This document shows, piece by piece, positions 17,494 through 25,660 of a stretch of 64,000 nt of DNA; position 1 is the first letter of the stretch, and every line of letters starts with the position of its first letter. The notes beneath the pieces are model-generated. The model had not been told where the DNA came from and searched no databases. It saw only the letters and a list, made by a program, of their open reading frames with translations. The DNA is from JABJOR01 sp965603075 (GTDB lineage Bacteria > Pseudomonadota > Alphaproteobacteria > Rhodospirillales > Casp-alpha2). The position numbers and the translations under genes are program-made. The DNA is taken from positions 62,001 through 126,000 of the forward strand of contig CBFDBO010000008.1 in the NCBI GenBank assembly GCA_965603075.1. Direction: 5' to 3'.

Positions 17494-18951
17494 TTATTGG
17501 TAATTACCCCAAGGTAGGGAATGGGTTTTAACGTTGGTGTAACTCTTCATGGCTTCTAGAACGCCCTCTTTATAACCAAGACCAGAATCTTTAATGCCGC
17601 CAAAGGGTGACATTTCAATACGGTAGCCCGGTACTTCCCAAACGTTGACGGTACCGGTTTCGATCTGTTCGATACATTTTTGGATGTAATCCCAGTTCTG
17701 GGTGCAGATACCCGATGACAAACCGAAGGCCGTTGAGTTGGCAATACGGATGGCATCATCGATATCTTTGATGCGAATGATCGGGATTGGAGGACCGAAT
17801 GTTTCTTCACGGACCAGATCACAATCATAAGGTACATGATCCAGCACGGTTGGTGAATAAAGGGCGCCTTCACGGATATTTCCGTAGAGCAGCTTGGCCC
17901 CTTTATCGATGGCGTCATTGACGCGAGCCTCAAATAATTTGGCAGCCCCTTCGTGAATAACCGTGCCCATTTCAGTCGCCGGGTCCATGGGATCACCATA
18001 TTTGATCTGTTTGGCGCGTTCTGTGACGAGGGCAGCAAATTCATCAGCCACAGACTCGACGCATAAAATACGTTTAACAGCCGTACAACGTTGGCCTGAA
18101 TTTTTGGTGGCACCCAGCACAGCCATATCGGCCGCTTTTTTAAGATCCGCATCTTCCATAATAATTAAGGGTGCGTTTCCGCCCAGTTCAAGAACGGTAC
18201 GGCGATAACCAGCCCGTTCTGCAATCATTTTACCAACAGGGACGCCGCCCGTGAAGGTCACCAGATTAGCATGTTCATTGGTGATCATGGCGTCGCCCAT
18301 ATCTTCGGGTAATCCGGTGATAACAGAGAACATTTCAGGTGGCAGACCAGCGTCATAAAGTACATCAGCCAACATCAAACACGTCAGCGGTGTGAGTTCC
18401 GTAGGCTTTAACACCATGCAGTTATTGGTCGCTATCGAGGGGGCGATTTTATGAGAAGGCATGTTCAAGGGATGATTAAACGGTGTGATGGCCGATATTG
18501 CGGTCAGGGGATGACGGCTGGTGAAAATCCGGCGCTGTTTACCGTGGGGGGTAATATCGCAAGAATAGCTTTCGCCATCATCAAGAATAGCCAATTGGCC
18601 AGCGAGAGTGAACACATCATACGCCCGGCCAACTTCATAGAGCGAGTCTTGTTTACAGATGCCCGCTTCGGCGGTGATGGTATCGGAGATTTCCTCTTTA
18701 CGTTCAATGAGAATCTCAGCCGTGTTCATAAGAATTTTCTGACGGTCATAACGGGTCAGCGTTGGTTTGTAATCAGCGGCAATCTGGAAGGCCTCGGTGA
18801 CTTGTGCTTCTGTGGCCCGTGGGGCGGTACCGACGACTTCGCCTGTATAGGGGTTCAAGACTTCGAAGACGCGATCACTATCAACCATTTTCCCAGCAAT
18901 ACGCATGGGTTCATGACGGACGGTAGATTTATTGTTAGTTGATACAGACAT
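17494..18951 (-). CDS. phnY: Phosphonoacetaldehyde dehydrogenase
   Basis: 485 residues, aldehyde dehydrogenase superfamily. Seen: the Rossmann NAD+ site region with F-T-G-G-V-P-V-G-K, the general base E-L-G-G-N-A-P, and catalytic C289 in N-S-G-Q-R-C-T-A-V, plus E-E-T-F-G-P and P-F-G-G-I-K-D-S-G-L-G near the end. The specific call rests on the operon: it follows phnW and phnA, which respectively make phosphonoacetaldehyde and cleave phosphonoacetate, so this enzyme would oxidise the aldehyde to phosphonoacetate with NAD+. AAGGA lies 8 bases before the ATG, and the stop of phnA is 17 bases upstream. A strong terminator follows. Confidence 0.92.
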   Translation of the reverse strand: MSVSTNNKSTVRHEPMRIAGKMVDSDRVFEVLNPYTGEVVGTAPRATEAQVTEAFQIAADYKPTLTRYDRQKILMNTAEILIERKEEISDTITAEAGICKQDSLYEVGRAYDVFTLAGQLAILDDGESYSCDITPHGKQRRIFTSRHPLTAISAITPFNHPLNMPSHKIAPSIATNNCMVLKPTELTPLTCLMLADVLYDAGLPPEMFSVITGLPEDMGDAMITNEHANLVTFTGGVPVGKMIAERAGYRRTVLELGGNAPLIIMEDADLKKAADMAVLGATKNSGQRCTAVKRILCVESVADEFAALVTERAKQIKYGDPMDPATEMGTVIHEGAAKLFEARVNDAIDKGAKLLYGNIREGALYSPTVLDHVPYDCDLVREETFGPPIPIIRIKDIDDAIRIANSTAFGLSSGICTQNWDYIQKCIEQIETGTVNVWEVPGYRIEMSPFGGIKDSGLGYKEGVLEAMKSYTNVKTHSLPWGNYQ

Positions 18952-18968
18952 AGTGCGATCCTTTTAGG

Positions 18969-20222
18969 TTAGCTCTGTAGATGATTAAGGGCTATTTCAA
19001 AAATATCAAAATTACGAAGCCGGCCTTGTTGGGCGGACTCGATGACGGGGGAGCTGAATAACAGGGGGACGCGTTGTTCAGAAAGTCCACCATGAGAACG
19101 CAACGGAACATCAAGACCGGAGAGATCATGACGCTCCGGCGCGGTGCCGATAGCTGTATCTTTCTTTGATATTACAACAATATCGCCGACCAATTCAGGG
19201 GGCAGTTCAAAACGCGCGCAAGCCTCCTCATTGGTTAAGGCAACCTCAACGCCCTCAATGGCTTCAATCTTAGAACATAACGCCGCCAAATCTTCACCCG
19301 CTGGCAGATATACCGTTCCATACCCCCCTAGGGCACCGTGATGCACGACATACGGATCTGTTATGGGCAAAATCACGCGCGCGGCGCCCGCGTCCATCCA
19401 GTCATCAAGAACTTCCTGTAGGTAGATGACTTTGGGCTGACTGTCGGATGTATGATGTTTGGCGCTCATGCCGTGATCCGCGGTGATGGCAATGGTTGCC
19501 CCCAGATCAACAAGCTGGGACCAATACCCATCCATCATGGCATAAAAGCTATTTGCCCCGTCTGATCCCGGCGCAAATTTATGTTGAATATAGTCCGTGG
19601 TCGATAAGTACATAAGATCAGGTCGTTCGCTTTCTAGCAATTTAACCCCGGCTGCGAAAATAAATTCCGAAAGATCGGCACTGTAAACCGATGGTAAAGG
19701 TTTACCGACCATTTCCAGCACACCTTCAATGCCGTGGGTCGCGAGGGTAGCCTCATCACATTTTTCTGACGAAAAACTGATGGCGCGACCGCTGGTAAAA
19801 TCAAGGCCTTTGCCCAATAACGTCCGTAGTTTGTCCTTGGCGGTCACCACAGCAACTGTGGCCCCCGCATCATGGAAGGATTTAAAGATGGTATCGGTAC
19901 GTAGATATTTAGGGTCATTCATCATGACCTCTTCGCCCGTATCCGGGTCCAGAATGAAATTACCACAAATGCCATGCACGGCGGGGGGACAGCCTGTCAC
20001 AATGGAAAGGTTATTGGGATTGGTAAAAGACGGGACCACACAATCAGCCCGTAGATCAGAACCATTCGCCAACATTTTTGCCGTAAAAGGCATGACGCCC
20101 GCTTTAATGGCTTCTTCAATATAGTCAGGCTCAGAGCCATCGACGCAAATAACCACAAGGGGGTTTTTAGGCCAAGCATATGTACGGTCATTGATGGAAA
20201 GAGAGGTCGGATTCTCACTCAT
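18969..20222 (-). CDS. phnA: Phosphonoacetate hydrolase
   Basis: 417 residues, alkaline-phosphatase superfamily. It hydrolyses phosphonoacetate to acetate and phosphate using zinc. Seen: V-I-C-V-D-G-S-E-P-D-Y (first metal Asp), the nucleophile region P-S-F-T-N-P-N-N-L-S-I-V-T-G (Thr at the metal site), H-G-I-C-G-N-F, Y-L-S-T-T-D-Y-I-Q-H-K-F (Asp and His ligands), I-T-A-D-H-G-M (Asp-His pair) and a late R-S-H-G-G-L metal His. It sits between phnW and phnY, 39 and 17 bases apart, with AAGGAA 8 bases before the ATG. Together they convert 2-aminoethylphosphonate into acetate, ammonia (as alanine) and phosphate. Confidence 0.93.
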   Translation of the reverse strand: MSENPTSLSINDRTYAWPKNPLVVICVDGSEPDYIEEAIKAGVMPFTAKMLANGSDLRADCVVPSFTNPNNLSIVTGCPPAVHGICGNFILDPDTGEEVMMNDPKYLRTDTIFKSFHDAGATVAVVTAKDKLRTLLGKGLDFTSGRAISFSSEKCDEATLATHGIEGVLEMVGKPLPSVYSADLSEFIFAAGVKLLESERPDLMYLSTTDYIQHKFAPGSDGANSFYAMMDGYWSQLVDLGATIAITADHGMSAKHHTSDSQPKVIYLQEVLDDWMDAGAARVILPITDPYVVHHGALGGYGTVYLPAGEDLAALCSKIEAIEGVEVALTNEEACARFELPPELVGDIVVISKKDTAIGTAPERHDLSGLDVPLRSHGGLSEQRVPLLFSSPVIESAQQGRLRNFDIFEIALNHLQS

Positions 20223-20261
20223 AAATGTATTCCTTCTTTAAGGTAGGACAACTCACAGGCC

Positions 20262-21374
20262 TTACGCCGCGCCTGATGAGACACCCATTTCATCCAAAAT
20301 TGTTTTGATGATAGCCAAAACACCCCGCATCTGTTCTTCACCTACATTTCCAATACACCCGATACGGAAACTAGGGGCGACCGTCAGCTTACCGGGATAG
20401 ATGATATAACCGCGATCTTTCAAATTGTCATAAAATTTATCAAAATCGAAAGCCGGATCGGCGGGCATTTTAAAGGTAACAATAATCGGTGCTTGTAGAT
20501 TATCGGATAATAACGTCTCGAAACCTAAAGCACGCATGCCTTCGGTCAAAATGCGGCGGTTATTATCATAGCGTTTATAACGACCCGGTTGACCGCCCGC
20601 TGCTTCATATTGTGTGATGGCGCTGTAAAAAGAAGCGATCACGTGTATAGGGGGGGTGAAACGCCATTGTTTATTGGCTTCCATAGCCTTCCATTGTTCA
20701 TAAAGATCAAGACTTAATGAATGGGAATTACCCTGACATTCTTCCAATACTGTTTCGCGGATAATCGCAAACCCTAGTCCCGGAACACCTTCTAAACATT
20801 TATTTGATGACGCCATAATCGCGTCGAACTTAATATCCTTAGCGGTGATAGGCAGGGCGCCAAAAGCGCTCATGCTATCGATAATCAGGCTACGCTCCAA
20901 GCGATCAACGATTGCCGCAACATCACCGATCGGATTCAAAATGCCCGATGTGGTTTCGCAGTGGATAACACAGACATGAGAAATAGAGGCATCACGAATA
21001 AGGGTTTCTTCTAAGGCATCAAGATCAACGGGGGTATCTTCTGGAGTTTCAATGGTTATATAGTTGCGATTTGCATAATCAAGAATTTTGGCCATACGGA
21101 CACCGTACGCGCCATTGATCAAAATAAGTGCCTTACCGTCGCGGGGGATTAGGGTGCAGAGTGCTGCTTCGACTGTAAATGTGCCACTCCCTTGCAGGGG
21201 AACACACACGTGCGTTCCTTCACCACCAGCAATGCGAACAAGAGACGCGCGCATTTTGGCATTCATCTCAATGAATGAGGCATCGCGCGAGCCCCAATCA
21301 TGAAGCATGGCTTCTTTGGTTTGCATAGTTGTGGTGAGCGGGCCCGGGGTTAATAACCATGGATCTTGCGTCAT
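20262..21374 (-). CDS. phnW: 2-aminoethylphosphonate:pyruvate aminotransferase
   Basis: About 370 residues from ATG at 21374 (M-T-Q-D-P-W-L-L-T-P-G-P-L), preferred because AGGAG lies 8 bases upstream; an earlier in-frame ATG at 21398 has no such site. A fold-type I PLP enzyme: substrate region L-T-P-G-P-L, Q-G-S-G-T-F near the phosphate cup, D-S-M-S-A-F-G for the PLP pyridine Asp, and PLP Lys in M-A-S-S-N-K-C-L-E-G-V. It transfers the amino group of 2-aminoethylphosphonate to pyruvate, giving phosphonoacetaldehyde and alanine. The 114-base gap to pbfA holds a phased operator-like array, so it may have its own promoter. Confidence 0.94.
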   Translation of the reverse strand: MTQDPWLLTPGPLTTTMQTKEAMLHDWGSRDASFIEMNAKMRASLVRIAGGEGTHVCVPLQGSGTFTVEAALCTLIPRDGKALILINGAYGVRMAKILDYANRNYITIETPEDTPVDLDALEETLIRDASISHVCVIHCETTSGILNPIGDVAAIVDRLERSLIIDSMSAFGALPITAKDIKFDAIMASSNKCLEGVPGLGFAIIRETVLEECQGNSHSLSLDLYEQWKAMEANKQWRFTPPIHVIASFYSAITQYEAAGGQPGRYKRYDNNRRILTEGMRALGFETLLSDNLQAPIIVTFKMPADPAFDFDKFYDNLKDRGYIIYPGKLTVAPSFRIGCIGNVGEEQMRGVLAIIKTILDEMGVSSGAA

Positions 21375-21423
21375 ATGGATTGCTCCTATTTGCATCAATT
21401 ATTGTAAGGTGTCATTCATGTTG

Positions 21424-21458
21424 ACGCACTATCGGTCATGATCGGTCATAAAGCCACA
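21424..21458. promoter_or_regulatory. 10-bp-phased operator candidate before phnW
   Basis: Half-sites GGTCA at 21434 and 21444 and CCACA at 21454 stand exactly 10 bases apart, with a weaker ACGCA at 21424. The same arrangement is found before pbfA/deoR (22928-22962) and before the Pit operon (25596-25630). It lies 50-80 bases upstream of the phnW start on the minus strand. Confidence 0.65.
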
Positions 21459-21488
21459 TAAAAATACATTGTCCAATAAAAATTATTT

Positions 21489-22880
21489 TCATGTTTGTTC
21501 TGCTAAAATAGCATCCTCAATAATGCTAAACGCATGATCTATATTACTTTTTGACGTTATGAGGGGCGGATATAAAGTTAAAACATTGCCCATGCTGTTT
21601 TTAAAACTCAGTCCATTTTCCAGACAACGATAAAGAATTCTATCAGCCAGAGCCGGATCAGGTGATTTATCCGACTTGCTGGTAACCATTTCAATGCCCA
21701 TAACCAAACCGATTCCGCGTACATCACCGATCGTTTCATGACGATCTTTCAGGGCGTGAAGGCGATCGAGAGCGTACGCACCAACTATCGCTGCATTTTC
21801 GACCAAATTTTCTTCTTCAATAATTTGAATGGTTGTAAGGGCTGCCCTTGAGGTTACAGGGTTTTTCTCATGGGTATAATGACCGATGGATTTATCGCCC
21901 GCGATGTCTAAGTCTGGATGGGCGATCATGGCGGCAATGGGCAATATCCCCCCGCCGAGCGCCTTGCCACAGACCAGAATATCCGGTGTCGCATCAAAAT
22001 GTTCACAAGAAAACATCTTGCCCGTTTTACCTAAACCATTGGGGATTTCATCGAAGATTAAAACAGCGCCGGCCTTATGACAGGCCTGCCTTACTTGTTT
22101 CCAAAATCCAGGCGGTGGAATATAGGGAACGGCGCGAACGGGTTCGGCGATAACGGCGGCAACATCACCTTCTTTCTCAAGCACATAATCGATCATATTG
22201 GCACATGCTAAACCACATACTTCAAAGTTAGACTTACCATCACGGTCTTCATGTCCGTAAGGGCACCGGTAACAGGCAAAAGGGGCGACATGTTCTGTTC
22301 CGGGCAGGAGGGGACCAATAGGATGGCCGCGAAACAACTCTTCACCGCCCACACTGGTTCCACCAAAACCGGCACCGTGAAAACTGTCCCAAAACGATAT
22401 GGTCTTATGTCGTCCGGTTGCCATACGCGCCAGTTTCAAGGCCATTTCAATAGCGTCAGAACCACCGGTCGACAATAAAACGCGGCTTAAATCACCCGGC
22501 GTGATCTCCCCCAATTTACGGGCCAGTTCTACGGCAGGATCACTGGTAAAACGCCTCGGGGTAAAGGGAAGGTCATCCATCTGTTTCTTAATGGCTTTAA
22601 TAAGCCTTGGATGTCCGTACCCGATATGATGGACGTTATTACCATGGAAATCCATATAACGACGACCATCGGTATCTTCTAACCAAAGCCCTTCGGCTTT
22701 TTTAATGGCAGAGAGGCAGGGGGTGGACAGGGATTGTTTTAGGAAAACCTCGGCGTCATCGGCCAGAAGTTTTTTGGTAGCGGGATCGGTTTGTTTTTCA
22801 TGCCATTTTACACGGTTAGGGCTTAGATTATTATCCCCTTCGCCTTGTGAAGAAACAAAACCGTCTACATCAACCGCCAT
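21489..22880 (-). CDS. pbfA: PbfA-type PLP enzyme, (R)-2-amino-1-hydroxyethylphosphonate ammonia-lyase
   Basis: 463 residues, class III aminotransferase fold. Seen: Y-M-D-F-H-G-N-N-V-H-H-I-G-Y-G-H-P, S-T-G-G-S-D-A-I-E-M-A-L-K (phosphate-binding), L-I-F-D-E-I-P-N-G-L-G-K (Asp to PLP nitrogen, with P-N-G in place of the usual V-Q-T-G) and PLP Lys in V-C-G-K-A-L-G-G-G. In phnW-phnY-phnA clusters a class III-like protein of this kind has been characterised as PbfA, which eliminates ammonia from the hydroxylated 2-aminoethylphosphonate to give phosphonoacetaldehyde, so that compound feeds into the same route. I rely on context plus these motifs; a plain aminotransferase is the alternative. Divergent from the DeoR-type gene. 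Confidence 0.85.
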   Translation of the reverse strand: MAVDVDGFVSSQGEGDNNLSPNRVKWHEKQTDPATKKLLADDAEVFLKQSLSTPCLSAIKKAEGLWLEDTDGRRYMDFHGNNVHHIGYGHPRLIKAIKKQMDDLPFTPRRFTSDPAVELARKLGEITPGDLSRVLLSTGGSDAIEMALKLARMATGRHKTISFWDSFHGAGFGGTSVGGEELFRGHPIGPLLPGTEHVAPFACYRCPYGHEDRDGKSNFEVCGLACANMIDYVLEKEGDVAAVIAEPVRAVPYIPPPGFWKQVRQACHKAGAVLIFDEIPNGLGKTGKMFSCEHFDATPDILVCGKALGGGILPIAAMIAHPDLDIAGDKSIGHYTHEKNPVTSRAALTTIQIIEEENLVENAAIVGAYALDRLHALKDRHETIGDVRGIGLVMGIEMVTSKSDKSPDPALADRILYRCLENGLSFKNSMGNVLTLYPPLITSKSNIDHAFSIIEDAILAEQT

Positions 22881-22927
22881 GATTTTTCTCTTTTGTAAGG
22901 TTAATTATAAATTTTTAATTGTTGTAT

Positions 22928-22962
22928 CGGTCAAAATTCCACATAATAACAACTAAAGCCAC
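22928..22962. promoter_or_regulatory. 10-bp-phased operator candidate between pbfA and deoR-type gene
   Basis: GGTCA (22928), CCACA (22938), ACAAC (22948) and CCACA (22958) start exactly 10 bases apart in the 142-base divergent intergenic region. TAAAGCCACATAAA here is shared verbatim with the phnW site. Phased repeats of this sort are typical of DeoR-family operators. Confidence 0.7.
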
Positions 22963-23022
22963 ATAAATTTATGATTGTTATGAGGCATTAACGAGATACT
23001 TAAAAAATATTTAGGGATAACC

Positions 23023-23793
23023 ATGGAACGAACGAGCATTCTAGCGGAAGAACGTCGTGATTTAATATTAGAGATGTTGGATCAACGCGGCTCTGTATCG
23101 GTTAGTGAGTTACACCGGCGGTTAAAAGTGTCACGTGAAACAATCAGACGGGACATAACCAAACTTTCTGATGAAGATAAATTACGAAAAACCCACGGTG
23201 GGGCGCTATCCAAAGATTCCTCTGAACCGGCGCTTTCTGAGCGTTTAGAGGTCAACATAGAGGGGAAACAAGCAATCGGGGCCATGGCGGCCGAGATGAT
23301 CCCGGACGGCAGCTCGGTTATTATTGATAGTGGCTCAACGACACTGTGTTTGGCCGAATCCCTCGTAAACCATACGGAACTATTGGTTTATACCAATGAC
23401 TTACAGATTGCGTCGCTGTTGCTCGGTCGCAATGGTCATCGGGTGTTTTTCCTCGGTGGAGAATTAGGCTCTACCGATGGGGCAGCCTTTGGTTCTGACA
23501 CGGTTTATATGTTGGATAATTATTTTACAGATTTTGCCTTTATTGGTGTCAGTGCCATGTCATCCCATCCTTGGATTTCCGATTATACACGCTCGGCTGC
23601 CGATCTTCATCGGATGATGGTCTCGCACTCAAAAAATGCTGTATTGCTGGCTGATCATACCAAATTCAATCGAGTTGCCCCGGTGCGACTGTCGAATGCC
23701 GATCGTGCGTCAATGGTCATTACGGACAGAGACCCCGGCGATGCCATTAAAAAAGTCATTACCGACCTAAACGTTGAAATGAGAATGGCGTGA
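23023..23793 (+). CDS. DeoR family transcriptional regulator, probable phosphonate regulon controller
   Basis: 256 residues. An N-terminal winged helix (about 7-62) has the DeoR signature R-R-D-L-I-L-E-M-L ... V-S-V-S-E-L-H-R-R-L-K-V-S-R-E-T-I-R-R-D-I-T-K-L and L-R-K-T-H-G-G-A. The C-terminal sugar-phosphate-isomerase-like sensor domain shows I-D-S-G-S-T-T-L-C-L-A, Y-T-N-D-L-Q-I-A, F-F-L-G-G-E-L and L-A-D-H-T-K-F. The family senses phosphorylated metabolites. It is transcribed divergently from pbfA, and both promoters share a phased operator candidate; it is convergent with pit (17 bases apart). Control of 2-aminoethylphosphonate breakdown, perhaps with phosphonoacetaldehyde or phosphonoacetate as ligand, is inferred. 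LysR regulators are commoner for these pathways. Confidence 0.88.
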   Translation: MERTSILAEERRDLILEMLDQRGSVSVSELHRRLKVSRETIRRDITKLSDEDKLRKTHGGALSKDSSEPALSERLEVNIEGKQAIGAMAAEMIPDGSSVIIDSGSTTLCLAESLVNHTELLVYTNDLQIASLLLGRNGHRVFFLGGELGSTDGAAFGSDTVYMLDNYFTDFAFIGVSAMSSHPWISDYTRSAADLHRMMVSHSKNAVLLADHTKFNRVAPVRLSNADRASMVITDRDPGDAIKKVITDLNVEMRMA

Positions 23794-23810
23794 ATATGAA
23801 CGATGTGAAC

Positions 23811-24860
23811 TTAGAAAACGACTTGATTGAAGACGTTTTGCATAAAGAATAACCCGACAAAACAAATTATGCAGGCAATTATAGGGGTTAACACCCAACC
23901 CACAGTTATATTGCCGACCACTTTCCATTGGATATCGCGTCCCCCCCGAAGCATAGCAATGCCTAGCACCGCCCCGACAACGGCCTGAGAGCTTGATACG
24001 GGCACCAAGGGAATGGTTGGCAGTCCGTGCGAAGCGAGAAAGCTTTCTAGCCCCCTTGAAGCGAATAAAAACAACACGATTGAATGAGACATAACCGCCA
24101 CCCACGCCCCGATTGGCGATAGCGGCATCATACCGCGACCAATGGTCATCATAACCCGCTTTGAATACGTGATGACACCAACAGCGATAGCAAGGGCGCC
24201 CACAAGGAATAGCTGTTGGATGGATGTTAATGTAAACAATCCGCCGACAGAAAAATCCGTAAAGGGCGACGAGGGGACAAAGACCCCGACCACGTTACCA
24301 ATATTATTGGCCCCAAGACTATAGGCTCCGAACGCCCCAGCGACGATAAGCCCTAAACGGGTATAGGCATCGGTAGATAACAGGTGAATATTAGCTTTGC
24401 GCACGATTGCCGTGACCGTTTTGAACAAGAATGCCGATATAATAGCCGCCAGAATAGGGCAAATGATCCATGTGCTAACGATTTTGGTTAAGGATGCCTG
24501 GTCCGTTTCTGTATTTGTGAATAAGTTCCAGCCTATAATGGCCCCAACAATAGCCTGTGTCGTTGATACGGCAATTCCCGCTTTGGTCATAAGGTAGACG
24601 GAAAACCCAGCGGCTAATGCCGCCATAAACGCCCCAGGAAGGGCAGAAATGGCCCCAAGCTTACCGAGAGTCGATGCGGCACCAGAACCACTTACAACGG
24701 CGCCAATAACAACAAAGACGCTACAAATAATGGCAGCGGTCGAAAACTTAACCATGCGGGAGCCAACAGCCGTACCAAATACATTGGCAGCATCATTAGC
24801 CCCTAGCGCCCAGCCCAGAAAAAGCCCGCTTGTCAGAAAAATTAGTATTGATACTTCCAC
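23811..24860 (-). CDS. PiT family inorganic phosphate transporter
   Basis: 349 residues, about ten membrane helices in two homologous halves. Both halves keep the PiT signature: G-A-N-D-A-A-N-V-F-G-T-A-V-G in the first and G-A-N-N-I-G-N-V-V-G-V in the second, and each has an S-x-x-Q-A-[IV]-V-G-A motif. It is a low-affinity, proton- or cation-coupled phosphate carrier of the inner membrane, able to run in either direction. Its gene follows the DUF47 gene by 12 bases. In this neighbourhood it may handle phosphate released by PhnA; the shared operator-like array upstream supports this. Confidence 0.93.
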   Translation of the reverse strand: MEVSILIFLTSGLFLGWALGANDAANVFGTAVGSRMVKFSTAAIICSVFVVIGAVVSGSGAASTLGKLGAISALPGAFMAALAAGFSVYLMTKAGIAVSTTQAIVGAIIGWNLFTNTETDQASLTKIVSTWIICPILAAIISAFLFKTVTAIVRKANIHLLSTDAYTRLGLIVAGAFGAYSLGANNIGNVVGVFVPSSPFTDFSVGGLFTLTSIQQLFLVGALAIAVGVITYSKRVMMTIGRGMMPLSPIGAWVAVMSHSIVLFLFASRGLESFLASHGLPTIPLVPVSSSQAVVGAVLGIAMLRGGRDIQWKVVGNITVGWVLTPIIACIICFVGLFFMQNVFNQVVF

Positions 24861-24872
24861 TGTATAACCTCG

Positions 24873-25535
24873 TCACACAGTGCGTTTGATAATATAAATT
24901 GCCAATCGATCGGCGACATCTTCAGAAAGATCAGCAATATTATCGATATGTTCTACAAAGTTCCGGACATGGGCTTTTTGCGCGAGCTCCATATTAGAAC
25001 TGAAAATTGCCCGTTTGAGCTTGGTACTGATTTTATCGGTTTCTTTCTCATAAAACATTACTTTGTGGTTGTGATGGTTTGCATCTTCCACATTAACGAA
25101 AAAAGCGCGAGAAGCGATAATCAGATGTTCAACTGCCAAAACAGACATTTCTGTTAGCACTTTGAAATCCGAATGATATTCTTCATGAATATCTGGGGTC
25201 TCAATTGAGAAATTCCAAAGCGCGCCTTCTAGGGTATTCAAAATACTATCTAAGTTCTCGATGAGACCTAAGACATCCCCACGGCTTTCAGGTATTAACG
25301 TATGGGCGTAAAGTTGGCGTTCTATATTACGACGTAAGTTATCAGCTTCACTCTCAAGGCTATTTACATGCTGCAATTTTTCATTGAAGTCATTGGATGC
25401 CCCTTCATGAAGATAGATTTCAATCGCGTGCTTAAAAATCAGAGACGCCGTCGAGATTTTATTGAGAAAATCGTCAATCTCTCCTTCAAGAGATTTTGTT
25501 TTCCCGAAAATACGAATATTTTTGCTGAATTCCAT
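24873..25535 (-). CDS. DUF47 PhoU-like protein, PiT partner
   Basis: 220 residues, predicted all-helical. Typical DUF47 features are the start F-G-K-T-K-S-L-E-G-E-I-D-D-F-L-N-K-I, a central E-S-E-A-D-N-L-R-R-N-I-E-R-Q-L and a late D-K-I-S-T-K-L-K-R-A-I-F followed by H-V-R-N-F-V-E-H-I-D-N-I-A-D-L-S-E-D-V-A-D-R. Acidic/His pairs resemble the metal-binding sites of PhoU. DUF47 proteins are nearly always next to PiT genes and are thought to modulate them. Here the gene is first in the operon, with a four-fold 10-bp repeat 60-95 bases ahead of it. Confidence 0.9.
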   Translation of the reverse strand: MEFSKNIRIFGKTKSLEGEIDDFLNKISTASLIFKHAIEIYLHEGASNDFNEKLQHVNSLESEADNLRRNIERQLYAHTLIPESRGDVLGLIENLDSILNTLEGALWNFSIETPDIHEEYHSDFKVLTEMSVLAVEHLIIASRAFFVNVEDANHHNHKVMFYEKETDKISTKLKRAIFSSNMELAQKAHVRNFVEHIDNIADLSEDVADRLAIYIIKRTV

Positions 25536-25595
25536 AGGATTTTTCGTCTTTTGTTTTAATGATTATATAGGAGGAATTATTGACTGAGGAATAAA

Positions 25596-25630
25596 CCACA
25601 AAAAGCCACACTAGACAACAATATTCCACA
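25596..25630. promoter_or_regulatory. Four-fold 10-bp-phased CCACA array before the DUF47-pit operon
   Basis: CCACA begins at 25596, 25606 and 25626, with CAACA at 25616: four half-sites with an exact 10-base period, between parE and the DUF47 gene. AAAGCCACA is shared with both phosphonate-cluster sites. Confidence 0.7.
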
Positions 25631-25660
25631 ATTTGGTTTCTTCAATAGGATGAACTTACG

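Noticed and set aside
21424..25630. The phased arrays as PhoB (Pho box) sites
   Set aside because: Pho boxes are CTGTCAT-like 7-mers with an 11-base period. These half-sites have a 10-base period and mostly read CCACA; only the GGTCAT units resemble the Pho 7-mer. Not fully excluded.
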